Shown piece after piece: positions 49,901 through 61,600 of a DNA stretch of 64,000 nt (its first letter is position 1; the number at the start of each line of letters is the position of its first letter). This DNA comes from Limnomonas spitsbergensis. Its lineage: Eukaryota; Chlorophyta; Chlorophyceae; Chlamydomonadales. The stretch covers positions 2,384,501 to 2,448,500 of the forward strand of contig JAYJMM010000032.1 of NCBI GenBank assembly GCA_037349105.1, in the 5' to 3' direction. Under the pieces are notes generated by a model. It saw only the letters and a program-made list of their open reading frames with translations. It made no database searches and was not told where the DNA came from. The translations under genes and the position numbers were made by a program.

Positions 49901-52345
49901 GAAAACCCTCTAAATAGCCAGGGAGTCAGAGATGAAAACCCCCTAAATAGCCAGGGAGTCAGAGATGTAAACCCCCTAAATAGGCAGGCTGTCAGGGATA
50001 CAAGGTTAGAGATATGCAGTGTTGATGAAGTCGGCGTGTGGTAGCCTGTGGTGACCAGTAGGGCGAGTCAGATTGACGATTCCAGCCCTGCCACTTACCA
50101 AGTAAATTTGTGGCTCGCCGAGGGCGGATGCTCACGTTTACACTATTTCGAACCATTGGCTTCTGGAAAGGGAAGTCAACGCTTTGAAATCGGAAACACT
50201 GGAGCCATGGATGAAAACTCTGAAACCGGCTGCATGGTGATTAGTCGAGGGTGGGTTGAAGGTTTTTTGGCTGAAAAGGTGGAAGGTGAGCCACGGGGTT
50301 GTAGCCGGGGAGCTTGGTTACTAGACGACGGGCAGAGGGGGAGACCCTGAAGCAAGCTGCATGGTGAGAACCATGTTAATTTGTGCCTAGGAAGGCTGAG
50401 AAGGAGCCACAGGGATTTAGCTAGGCTGCAAAGTTGGCCGCTGGTTTTCCAATCCCTGTTATTCCGTGAGGCTGAAAGGCAGTCAATGCTCGGGAGGGGT
50501 CCATGATTGTTTTGATGAAATCCCCGCGCATGGTTAAGCGGCAAGGCAGGCAAGCCATGGCCAGGAGAGATCTTGAAAGGGGGCCCACTTTGCTTGGCAC
50601 AGCTCCCTAGTCTCCAAATAGTTAAACAAGGCGTCCACTAGGGTGTTCCTGAAGGGAATGGCTCATCTGGCCTAAACGACCTGGTAGAATTCTGGGGCCC
50701 TGGGGTCTGTTGACGCGCCCTAGCGAGGGGAGAGCGGTTGCCTGGCTCTTTCTGAGGGCGTCCTGCATGCCCCCCTGCCAGACAGACTGCGGACATGAGC
50801 CTTGACATGGCACTGGCAGCGGGGTTGTAAGAAGAGGGATGGGTGGGCAGTGATATGCAGGTTAACCCCTTGTTGGAAAAAGAGGGAGGAACACTGTAGC
50901 ACACCAGGGGTGAGAGGCCTTCTACATATCTGCTGCGATGGTATGTGTATGTCTGGGTGGGCCGCCTTCACCGTCTGGGACCCTAATCGTGCCGCACTGC
51001 GCTTTAGAGAATTGTATCAGCATGGAAGGTCTTCTACGGCACCCATGAATGGCGCCCGGGGTATCCTGTGATCATGTCAACAGTGCAAGTGGTGGTGGTT
51101 CACTGTTCTTTCAACCCTGAGTACTGAATAGCCTGTGTGGTCGTGGCTTAGGGTTATCGACGCTCATCTGTGTGTGGTTTTGGTTTAGGACTCAAATCTT
51201 GAGGAGGGGTGTAATGTGGTGTGTCGAAATATGATTTGTTGGTATTTTTTTTATCACCATCAAAATGTGTCGGAATAGGGTACTGCAGGGGTATGGATAG
51301 GAAGTTGCCAACGGCCAGGGTGATTTTTTTTTAAGTTTTTACAGTCCAGCAGAGCATCACATTTGATGCATGGGACAAGTGCCTGTAAACTGGTACGAGC
51401 ATGAAATCTACTAGGACAGCGAGGGAAAAGCCAGTGACCTACCTGGACTAGCAACCAACACAAAGCGCGGTGTAGATGTGGGCGTTTGTGTCGATTGGCC
51501 ATCCTTTGTTGTTTTGCCGGACCCTGGACCATTCCTGATGTTGCCGTGTGTTCCTCCACCCCCACCCACACAGATTGGTGACGTCGTTGAGGGTGTGGTG
51601 CAGAGCATGCGGCCATACGGCGCGTTCCTGGATCTGGGTAATGGCACCATTGGATTATTGCACGTGAGCCAGATCAGTCACGAGCGCATCATCAGCGTCG
51701 ACAAGATCCTGCGCGAGGGAGACAGGCTGAAGGTGCGGGGCTGGCTGGAGCTACAGGGTACTGGTTTCCAAACGGCAGGGAAGGGTTGGTGGAAGCCAGG
51801 CAGACAGGGCCCCAAGGAAAGGGGGGTCAGCCTGGGGGAACCGATTTACGTCCAGACATACCCTGTCTCGCGAACTTTCCGCTCCCCTAAGCCGGTCGCA
51901 CCTTCCCCAAGGCGAACGTTATATGCTTGTTCTGTAGTGTTGTTTTGTACAACGAGTTTGATTTGACACACAGCAGGTGCAAACTTGGTAATGCGAACAA
52001 AATATTATATCAGACAGCTGATGAGGGTCCTGGGACCGGAGACTAGATTTGAATTTGAATTTGAACTTCGGTGTCCTGGGATCCCCCTTGAATGTGCAGG
52101 TGATGGTGCTGAGCATGGACCAGCAGCGCGGCCGTGTCACGCTTTCAACGAAGAAGCTCGAGCCCTCGCCCGGCGACATGCTGCGGGACCCGCAACTAGT
52201 GTTTGACAAGGCCGAGGAGATGGCCGAGCAGTTCAGGAAGCGCATTGACACAGCCGAGATGAATGCACGATCAAACGGGGAGATGGGCATTGGTGCTGAC
52301 GCACCGTACGGTGGCGAGGCTGCGGCGGCCGGCTTTGAATTCTGA
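43966..52345 (+). CDS. RPS1: Plastid 30S ribosomal protein S1, nuclear-encoded
   Basis: Seven exons: 43966-44499, 44630-44731, 45058-45201, 45751-45822, 46392-46463, 51574-51732, 52100-52345. All junctions are GT/AG and phase 0 (1329 nt, 442 residues, close to known chloroplast S1 lengths). It binds mRNA on the small subunit of the plastid ribosome. Residues 1-45 are a Ser/Arg/Ala-rich transit peptide, followed by an acidic linker ([17 protein letters not shown]). There are three S1 RNA-binding domains. The first is about 138-210 ([20 protein letters not shown], then [12 protein letters not shown]). The second starts at about 225 with [20 protein letters not shown] and includes [11 protein letters not shown]. 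The third starts at 309 ([20 protein letters not shown], then [13 protein letters not shown]). The end, [20 protein letters not shown]…KAEEMAEQF, is diagnostic of plastid S1. The fifth intron is 5.1 kb and mostly satellite. Confidence 0.96.
46464..50045 (+). repeat. 33-bp minisatellite (about 105 units) starting at the exon 5 donor of RPS1
   Basis: The unit is GGGATGAAAACCCCCTAAAT plus AGCCAGGGTGTCA, with GGGAGTCAGAG variants. It starts within about ten bases of the donor (exon end 46463). The first units contain the donor's own 'agagccagagatgaaaaccc'. At the far end (49988-50010) 'cagggatacaaggttagaga' repeats the exon end and donor 'cagggatacaaagtgagag'. Longer-range copies, for example 47656/49228 and 46782/48130, show higher-order duplication. 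Since 33 is a multiple of three, both strands stay open for hundreds of codons, which is an artefact. Confidence 0.95.
50046..51573 (+). other. Distal part of RPS1 intron 5
   Basis: Unique-looking sequence with a partial copy of the dispersed element (about 51330-51462: 'tttttacagtccagcagagc', 'atttgatgcatgggacaagt', 'aggacagcgagggaaaagcc'). No exon is supported: exon 5 joins exon 6 in phase, and the protein alignment needs nothing in between. Confidence 0.7.
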
Positions 52346-55300
52346 GCGCCGACAGCAGCTTGCTGAGCCCTGCTGTGTTTTGAAGCTGGGTGCGCCCCGC
52401 TGAGTGGCGGCGCGGGGTGTGCAGAGCAACGGCAGTCGTCGCTTTGATCGATTTTTTCGTAAGCAGCCAGTAGCACTATTTCATGGAGCAAAATGCTAGA
52501 CGCTAGGGGAGGCCGCGCAGCAAGCTGGTAGGGGGGTCAGGTCGAGGATTATGTCCGGCTCATGCCGGCCCATCGTGCCTTTCTTGAGGGAGAGGCCTAC
52601 GTGCCGGCAGTTTTTTCGCCCCCCCAGCCGGCCAGCCGCATGGCTGAAGCCAGGGAGCATAGAGCTTGGAACAAACCATATAGCAACGCAAAGGGATGAG
52701 AATGCAGGGAGGCCGGAAAAGGGTGCATTGTGTTCCTCTGCCCCGGCAACATAGCAGCATTCACAAAATCGCAGTCACTGTTGTTGTGCGTTTTTTGTAT
52801 AACGGTGGCGAGGGTTTTTCGGAGAAGCCTATTTTCTAGCTGCCAAGCCTTTGGGATGGAGTGGAACAAAGGACGTCCGTTGGCTCCTTTAGGGCTGGCT
52901 AGCTGCCTCGATTGCCCCATTTTAGCTTTTTGCAAAGACCGTACGCGGCGCAGCCTGTGTGCTCCTCTGTTCTCATGCCTGCATTGCCGTGATGCTGATC
53001 TGGCTCTACTCGGGGAGCCTCTTCACTGCTATGAATCAGATTAGTATAATACATATGTAAACTGAGCTAATGGCCGTGTGTCTGAGGTCAGGGCGTATGT
53101 TGCCCTTAAGTCTTAACTCATTTAAAAGGGAATCAATCTCCATCCCTAAGGCGAGGTCGGATCTCATCCAGGGCGTATGTTGCCCTGAAGTCATATTCTG
53201 TAGGCAGCTGGCGTATGCACGGTCAACCGTTACGACAGTTTAGAATGCGAAAGCCCAGACCTAGCCATCGTCCACGTGGTCTAACGCGACCGGAACTCCA
53301 TCATGTCTTTTTGGAATATTATGTGTACGGCATTTCAAATCCTGTATTCCTCAAGCCACGCTCAGGCGTTTTCTTTCTTTCTTATAATGTTTCCAATCGA
53401 GTTTCGATGGAGATTGCTAATGCATGAAGGCCGCGATAAACTGTGCGTCCTGCCGATATGTGGCCCGAGCAGTCAGTGCAAGCGTAGGGGGGTCGGTTCG
53501 ACAACACCGGTTCGGCAAGCCGTCGCGACTGCGTTCCGACTCCTTTAAGGCGGCATTCAAGTGCTCAATGTCTGTTGTGTTTCCAATATCTATCAACATT
53601 TCTTGCCCAAATTGGAACACCCAAGGGAGAATGCAATGTAAATGTCCGACACCTGTACCAGGCCTGGGGGTCATCATGGGGAAGTTGTATATATATCCGG
53701 CCTCCACATAGTTGAGAGTTGAGACTAATGGAGGGTCATAGCCTAGAGCCCCAATGCTAGAAGACTACAATGCAATGGCGATTTATTCGTTCAGAAGTAA
53801 GACACTAGACAAGTGGGTTGTCTACTTGTCTTGTTGCGCTGTTTATGGCATGGCGACATCAATGGCCAAGATGTCCTGTCCTGCCCTGCCCCCCTTGTTG
53901 CCACAGGATGGCATGCCATGCCATCATGGTGGCGTGGAGTTTCAGAAGCCCAGAAGCAACAATTGCACGCCAATTTTTGTTATGCAGTCTCAGAGGGAGG
54001 GCGCTCCAAAACCAATGCTACCGGAGAATACTTTGTGCACATTCATAGGTTCTGTGTGCCCTACTGTAGATTCGCTTTGCCTTCCCTCATAAATAACGTT
54101 GTTTGGGGTTGAGGGTTCCAAGAAATTACTAATTGTCTTTTGTCAACGCCAGATTTCAGTAAGGAAATAAGAGTTTGGTCGTAAGTATGCCCTGAGGACA
54201 GCATTAAAAAGGAAAAATTTCATACCCCAGGGAAGGCGAATTAAATCTACCGGTCATCAATTTCCATCAACATCTTCCCTAGGAACCTGCAGAACCACCA
54301 TGCAGTTGGAGTTGGATCACAACTCAAGATGTGTACTGTCGACTGCACCTGCATGGTCAACGTACCTCATGCCCAGGCGGTACAGTCGACGATACCTATG
54401 ATGACGTGATTGACAATGTGTGCCTGGTGAAACAGTTAGGAGTGGCAATCCGGCCAGAGAGGGAGGATAAGGGAACGCTGACATCAGCTCGAGTCCCATG
54501 GCCCTAGGTAGCCATGCAAACGCAAGATGATTTCAACAAGCACTTATCGTCAAAATGTGGACCTTACAAGAGTATGAAAAGGCTCATCCATTATGGTCCG
54601 GTCCAGCTGGCCTCAGGGCAGTACAGTGCCGCCTGAGGGCAGAACAGGGCTGCCCGAGGGCGCACTTCCCTTCGCCTTTTGGCCTGCCTCGTCTCCCATC
54701 AGGCACTGGCTCTGGTGCTTGGCCAGGGTCGCCGCGGTCTTCGCCTCAGCAGCAGAGTAAGCTGCAGCTGCCGCCCAGCTCCACCTCTGTGTGGTTCCCC
54801 GCTCCTGCTGGCTGCGGCTCCAGGTCTCACGCGTGCCAGAACTCGACACACATGTCACGGGGAAGTGCGCGGACCCAGAGAAGCAGGCCCGAGTCACTCG
54901 GGACAGCACCGGCACACTTGCGCCACCAGCGACGGACCACTTGGCCCTAAAGCGCAGGACAGGGGGCAGAGGAGGACAAGCTTGGGTACCGTGTCGACTT
55001 GGTTTGACCAAGTGATTTATCTAAAGGGACCATACTGTCGATTTGCGTTGTGAGGGACCATACTCATAACTACCGTTGTTTGGGGTTGAGGGATCCGCGG
55101 ATTTACTTGTGATCAATTGTCGACGCCAGTTTGTCGACGCCAGTTTTCAGTCGGAAGGTCAGAGGTTTTGTCGACAGTTTGCCCCAAGGGCACTCAGCAG
55201 TAAAAGAAATACTGTTTCAATGCCCGAGGGAGGTCAAATTCAATCCACGGTAGCTTGCACAAACTAACTTCGGTTGACACGACGGCACGAAGCCCCTTTT

Positions 55301-55630
55301 TGAGCAGGGTTCAGACGCACCAGAGGTGTGATGACCTTGACACACCCGGCCCCATCAGAAATCGCTCCTCCCTGGCAAGGCCACAAGCACCATCACTCCG
55401 CCCCCAGTTTATTTGAGCGTGCTTCAGCTTCATCACGACCCACAGCCGTGGAGGCTGGGTGCAGCAAGTCCACATGCTTGGGCCACCAGTCTTAGGCCGC
55501 CCAGGTTTAATACACCTCGTCCCTGTGGTGGCTACCCTGCTGCTACCCGGTGGCTACCCTGCTGCTACCCGGTAGCTACCCGGCGGCCCCCAAAGGTGGT
55601 AAACACGTATAACTAACCCATGGCTGTTAC
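52346..55630. other. Intergenic region between RPS1 and the right-hand gene
   Basis: Contains RPS1 3' sequence, a short direct repeat 'agggcgtatgttgccct(t/g)aagtc' (about 53090 and 53168), and two diverged copies of a longer repeat (about 54060-54250 and 55025-55250). The latter share 'gttgtttggggttgaggg' and 'gtcgacgccag(t)ttt(c)agt'. The minus-strand frame 53417-53707 (96 codons) and frames around 54613-55011 have no recognisable domain. The last exons of the minus-strand gene to the right probably lie here but could not be placed. Confidence 0.45.
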
Positions 55631-58600
55631 CTGTTGAGGGCTGTTGGCAAGGGTGGTGAGAGCCCTGGTAGGCTGTTCAGCAAGGGACCTCCACCAGCCC
55701 CCTGTTGGCGAGCTGACATGGCCGACTGCACCCGCCTGTAGTCTCTACCCTCGGCTTGCGGGCCCGCCCCGCCCGATGCCCTGGCCCCCAAGCCCGGCCT
55801 CCCAGCCTGCCCAGGGGCGGACAACCGATTCGACCAAGCGCTTGCAGTGGAAGGCGTGGCAGTGCCGTTGCTGCTCCGCCGAGCAACGTCCGGCAGCGCG
55901 CTTGGGTTGGAAGCTGAGTTCTGGCCGGAGAGTGGACGGGGGCTGGCACCAGGCACTCCTGAGTCTGGGCCATCGAAACCTGACCTGTGCAAGCTCCCCC
56001 AGCGGCCCACGGTCGAGGGAGGCAGCGGCGCCCCTCTGGCTTGTGCCCTACCGCCCTCAGCAACCAACCGCAACCTCTGCCGCTCAACAGCTGGGCAGGC
56101 CACGTCATCTCTGGGAATTACGTGCGGCAAAGCCATCTGCAAGACATCGCCGCTGACGCACATGCGGGCCGAGCCAAACCTTCTCAACGGCGCCTGCCTA
56201 CTAGAAGGTGCAATCGGCACTGGGTTCCGCGAGGAGCTGAAGAGCGTCTGGAGCGACCGCTGCTGCTGCTGCTCGCTGACCCAGCGCCGTGCGAGGCCCT
56301 GCTGCTGCTGACTACCCGCTTCCGACAGTTGACAGGATCCTGATCGCGGCGGCGGGATGGCTCCCGCCTCATCCTCCGGACATGGCTCCAACCCAGGGAG
56401 GGGACTGCTGCTGTCGCCGGTGCAGCTCCTGGAGCGGCGGGCGCGAGACCTGGCGCACCGAAATGAGGATTCAGTCGCTCCTCAGCAGGAGTGTAGCATT
56501 GCTAAGCAAGGGGCATAATGCTGGTCAGGCACCCCCCCCACGCACACACCCCATCCACCTCAGATTCGCTCCGGCCCCCACACTTTTCCACACATGCTCA
56601 CACTTTTCCACACCTGATTATTTTGTTTAGACCAAGATATGAAATGTGCATCACTGGACAAATGTTAACATTGGTCGCTGGGGGATGGTTTGTATTGGAA
56701 GGCTGTTTGTGTTGGAGGATTGTATGGCAAAAGCGTAAGTGTGACCAGAGGTCAAGACAGTAAGAGGCACAGCTCTCACAAAACTGTTTCATACATGGCT
56801 GAGTAAGGGTTTCCCGTACAACCGTTGTGAGGGATCCATACCACCGTCACTGATCCACGTTGTCCCTGCGCTCACCGAATGTCCACATGCGGGCTTTGAC
56901 TTCCTCCACCGCTTGGCTGGTTCGCCTCCACAAAGCCCGCCATGCTGCTTTCAAGCGTAGTGCGGCGCGACCGCCGAGGTCTGGGCGCTCTGGACAGCAA
57001 GGCTAAGAAGCGCAGCTGCCTGACCGAGGCTTTGGTTCCGGAGCGGAGCTGGCGCCGTTCTGCCGCCAGTATGTCGAGCAAATCACTGGATGCCGGCCCC
57101 GTGTCCTTACGTCTCGTTTCCTGCCCGGCAGCGACTCCCCACCGCCCGCACGCGGCCTTCGCCAGCCTGGAGTTCAGCTCTGATACGTCCATATCGCTGT
57201 GGCAGCGTCTGAGCACGCTGAGCTGCTCCTCGAGGCTGTCGGCATGCAACCGGACGTTCAGGCTGCGCAGGTCGGCCATGATGCTGTCCACCAGCTCTGA
57301 GGGGCTGAATGAGCCGTCTACGGGTACGAGGGGGCAGCCGAGGGCAAGGCTAAGGCACACGAGGGTGTTAAAAGGAGCAGAGGCGGGGGGCAGCCGAGGG
57401 CAAGGCTCGTGCATGCGAGGGCGTAAAGCGGAGCAGAGGCGGGGGGGGATGGGCGAGGGCAAGGCTCAGGCATGTAAGAGCGTCAAAAGCAGCAGAGGCG
57501 GGGGGGGATGGGCGAGGGCAAGGCTCAGGCATGTAAGAGCGTCAAAAGCAGCAGAGGCGGGGGGGGATGGGCGAGGGCAAGGCTCAGGCATGCAAGAGCG
57601 TTAAAAGCAGCAGAGGCGGGAGGGGATGGGCGAGGGCAAGGCTCAAACATGCAAGAGCGGTAAAAGCAGCAGAGGCAGGAGGGGATGTGGAGGCTGCGGC
57701 TTGTGGCACATCACTCTATGACTACAGGTCTGTTGAACAATCCCAAAGCTAAAGCTTTGAAGGTTGGCTGCTCACCGTTGAGCAGCTGAAGCTCCTCCTC
57801 CCAGTGGTGAATGAGGCTACCCCCTGCTGGCCTCCTATGTGTCATCCCATCACCTGATGAGCAAACCACAGGAAAAGTCGGGAAGCGACGTACTGATATG
57901 TCAAGCGCAGTCAGATATTTCTTCTCACCTCCTCTTCTATAGGGGGGGGGGCAGGGTTAAGGGTAAATGTTGAGGGTTCAGCTTTTTCTTGTTTGCATCC
58001 TCTTCTGGAAAGGGGGGGGGTAGGGGGGGGGAGCGCCAGGCAGCCTGAAGCCACAAGGTAGGTGTAAGCACAGCCTCCACAGCGAGTCACAATTCAGTCG
58101 TCACCCAGCTGGCCAGCTCCCCCTCTTGTCAGACTGCTCATTTGTTTCGTACATATTGATATATGGCAGTCAACCTTGGCCTTTTATGCATATGGGCTGG
58201 TTGGTATGTAGCAGCTTGAGAGGAGCTTGCTTACCACTTTCAGATTTCCGCCTTCCGGGTGGCGGTTCCACGGGCCGGCGACGGCCGCGAGCCTGCTCAA
58301 ACATTTGGACCAGCTCCTGGCAAGTTCCTGGGGGCGGCACCGGGAGCTGGCCGTCCTCTGCGGCCATGGCAATGACCAGACGATGCCTGTTTGGATGAAG
58401 GGATGCAGAAGAGTGAGAAAGGCCTCACTCAGCAGGAAGCTTGTTTGTCCAGTCTCTCACTTGGTAATGCGTCCTGACAATGACCTGGCTGTCCACTGTG
58501 GCCATGGCGATTACCAACTGGCGCCTGTTTAAATGAAGGGGAGCACAAATGATCAACCAGTGCCTATTAAAATTAAGGGAGACAGAAAGTTGGGAGGGGC

Positions 58601-61600
58601 TCCCTGCCTCCCTTAACTGGCAGCTCATTCGCCAAGTCTGACTCGCTGATGCGTCCCGACCCGCCACTGATCAATCTGTTGTTAGTTATTTGGTGGTTTA
58701 TGGCCAGGTCATCTTCTTCTCTTTGCCCATAAACATGACCTTGGACTCGATCATGGGCATGGTGTGAAGCATTAAAGGTGTGATTTCAAACGCTTTCTCC
58801 TCCTGCATTTAAGGTGTGATTTCAAACGCCTTCTCCTCCTGCATTTAAGGTGTGATTTTTAACGCTTTCTCCTCCTGCATTTAAGGTGTGATTTCAAACG
58901 CCTTCTCCTCCTGCATTTAAGGTGTGATTTTTAACGCTTTCTCCTCCTGCATTTAAGGTGTGATTTCAAACGCTTTCTCCTCCTGCATTAAAGGTGTGAT
59001 TTCAGATTTCAGACGCTTTGTCCTCCTTGTCCTCCTGCATTAGACCTATGATTTCGGACGCCTGGTTCTCTTATATCTGAAGTATGCTTTCAGAGGCCTG
59101 GTGATCCTGAATGAGAAGTATGATTTCAAATTCCGGATGCTTTGTTATCCTGAATAAGAATTGTCATTTCAAATTTGAGACGCTTGGATATCCTGCATTA
59201 GAGTTACGGTATGCCTCCAGGCGCTTGCTCCTCCTGCATTACAGGTATACCTTCAGAAGCTTGGCCACAGGCTGCGCCCTCACTGCTCAGACCTCACCTG
59301 TATCGCCTCTCAAGAATGGCCTGGGCCTGCTCAAAGAGCGCCAGACTCTCCTCAAAGCAATCCCCGGCAGGGATGGATGGCAGCAGTCGGCCGGCTTCAA
59401 TGGCTGCTGCCAGCTGCACGCGGTACTCGACGAGCACCTGGCCCTCCTCTTCCGATTCGCTGGTCTCTGACCCATTAGAGCTGCAGGACCTGGGTCCACC
59501 AACTCCTGGTTGCGAAGCACCCACGCTGCGCCCCCCGAGCGATAACGCGTGGACTGCGCCGAGGCAGGCCACGGTCTGGCGGTACAGCTCCACAAGGTGA
59601 GCGCTCACGGCGCGCGATGGGGCCGGCGGCGGCTTGAAGGAAGTGATGGCGTCGTGCAGCATGCGCAGGTAGCCTTCGTCAGCTGCGGGCATTCTGAAGA
59701 AACCTGTGGCAGCCTGCATCTGCCAGTTGTGCTGGAGGCCAGCCCGCTTCAGGAGCCCCTGGCTTGCACCTGGGTCGGACGTCCTCGAGGTTAGCGGGCG
59801 CGCATCGTTGCCGCCCACAGAGCTCGCTGTGGCAAGCTTTGTCGTGATGTAGCTGGCCAGCATTCTCAGGGTCAAGCTGTAAAACAGGCAGGCAGGATCA
59901 GGGCTTAGGTTTTAGGGTTACGGATTTTGCATAGGGTTCAGGGTTGATGGTTTTGCAGAGGGTTTAAGGTCGAGGGTTTTGCATAGGGCTTAGGGTTGAT
60001 GGTTTTGCATATGGTTTATGGTTGATGGTTTGCACATGTTTTAGGCTTTGTGGTTTTGCATAGGGTTTAGGGTTGATGGTTTTGCATATGGTTCAGGGTT
60101 TAGGGTTTTGCATAGGGTTGATGGTTTTGCATATGGTTTGGGGTTGATGGTTTTGCATAGGGTTCAGGGTTGAGGATTTTGCATATGGTTGAGGGTTGAG
60201 GGTTTTGCATAGGGTTCAGGGTTGAGGATTTTGCATATGGTTGAGGGTTAAGGGTTTTGCATAGGGTTGAGGGTTGAGGGTTTTGCATAGGGTTGAGGGT
60301 TGAGAGTTTTGCATAGGGTTGAGGGTTGAGGGTTTTGCATAAGGTTCAGGGTTGAGGGTTCTGCATAGGGTTCAGGGTTGAGAGTTTCACACAGGGCTCA
60401 GGGTTCAGTTTTGCATAGGCAAAGCAGTAGTGATCCATGATATCGACCAGTATGAAGGACGTTTTCTCTTGCCAGTCTGTGCATCAATTGAGCGCAGGTC
60501 AATTGTTTTGCTACCCTCGAGGACCTACCTTAATTGAGGATGGGTCGAAAAGGGTGCGGGACCAGCAGCTGAACCTCCCTGCAAGCAGCGCGTTGAAATG
60601 CATCAGCGGTGAGCAGACGAGCAGTCTGGCTGGATCTCCCGAGAGGTAAAGCCGTATCATTGAGGTGAATGCTCTCAAATGCTCTCAAATGAGGTAAAGA
60701 GGTAAATGCTCCTAAACCATTGAGGCGGCTCACCTCTGCAGCATCCACTCTTCCCTGTTTAATGTTGTGAATGCTTTCCATATACCTGCACGGTGAAGGT
60801 AAAAAGGGTGGGTAAGCGTGTGGGGCTAAATGGCCGCTTCTTCAAGCACTCAATCGGGGCCTCGTCTGGTAAGAGCGCAAAGCGCCTCCACCACATGGGA
60901 CCCAAATTGAGCACGAGAAGAGATCCATCCCCTTTCTGCACAAATGACTGCAGAAAGCCCTCGTCAAGGGGAAGGGGAGAAACAGCTGAATCTCTGCATG
61001 GCGCACACAAACAGAGACACGAGCGGTTTGCAAGATAGCCAGCTGACTCGTCTTGATACAGCCTTCAGCCAGGCCGATCAAACTGCACAACCATCAGCGT
61101 CCAGCAACTGTTCAAACTGCTGTTCAAACTGCACGATTATCAGTATCCAGCAGCTGTTCAAACTGATGTTCAAACTGATGTTCAAACTGCACGACCATCA
61201 GCATCCAGCAGCTGTACAAACTGATGTTCAAACTGCACGACCATCAGCATCCAGCAGCTGTTCAAACTGATGTTCAAACTGCACGACCATCAGCATCCAG
61301 CAGCTGTTCAAACTGATGTTCAAACTGCACGACCATCAGCATCCAGCAGATGTTCAAATTGAAGGTCTTCCCCTCGGGCACTTGCCTTGCCTGAGCCGAA
61401 AACCTCTTCCTGCTTTTCTGGCCGGCAACGTAACGCCTCGCCTCAGCAGATAGCCCCGGCCTCTCACCAACCCTCTTGGAAGCCTTCTCAGCATCCACAG
61501 CATCCGAAGAAATTAGGGCCGCCGCTGCTGCCGACGCCGCTGCCGCCGACGCGGTTCTGATCAGCCTGAGACGGGCGAGCTCCTCCCCGGGTATGTAAGG

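Noticed and set aside
46464..50044. Long frames on both strands encoding [11 protein letters not shown] or [11 protein letters not shown] repeats
   Set aside because: The 33-bp array is open on both strands. It lies inside an intron whose flanking exons join in phase to a complete S1 protein.
46464..50044. CRISPR-like regular repeat structure
   Set aside because: The 33-bp units abut directly with no unique spacers, and the setting is a eukaryotic intron.
53417..53707. 96-codon minus-strand frame (MEAGYIYNFPMM…)
   Set aside because: Composition is protein-like, but no family, splice site or neighbour supports it. It could be a decayed element fragment.
54555..55053. Plus- and minus-strand frames near 54.6-55.0 kb as the missing last exon of the right-hand gene
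   Set aside because: An Ala-rich minus frame looks exon-like, but no acceptor in the required phase (2 to 1) keeps it open.
59900..60415. Interstitial telomere
   Set aside because: Units are about 27 bp with GCATA insertions and many variants, and it sits within a gene. True telomere heptamers do not run in series.
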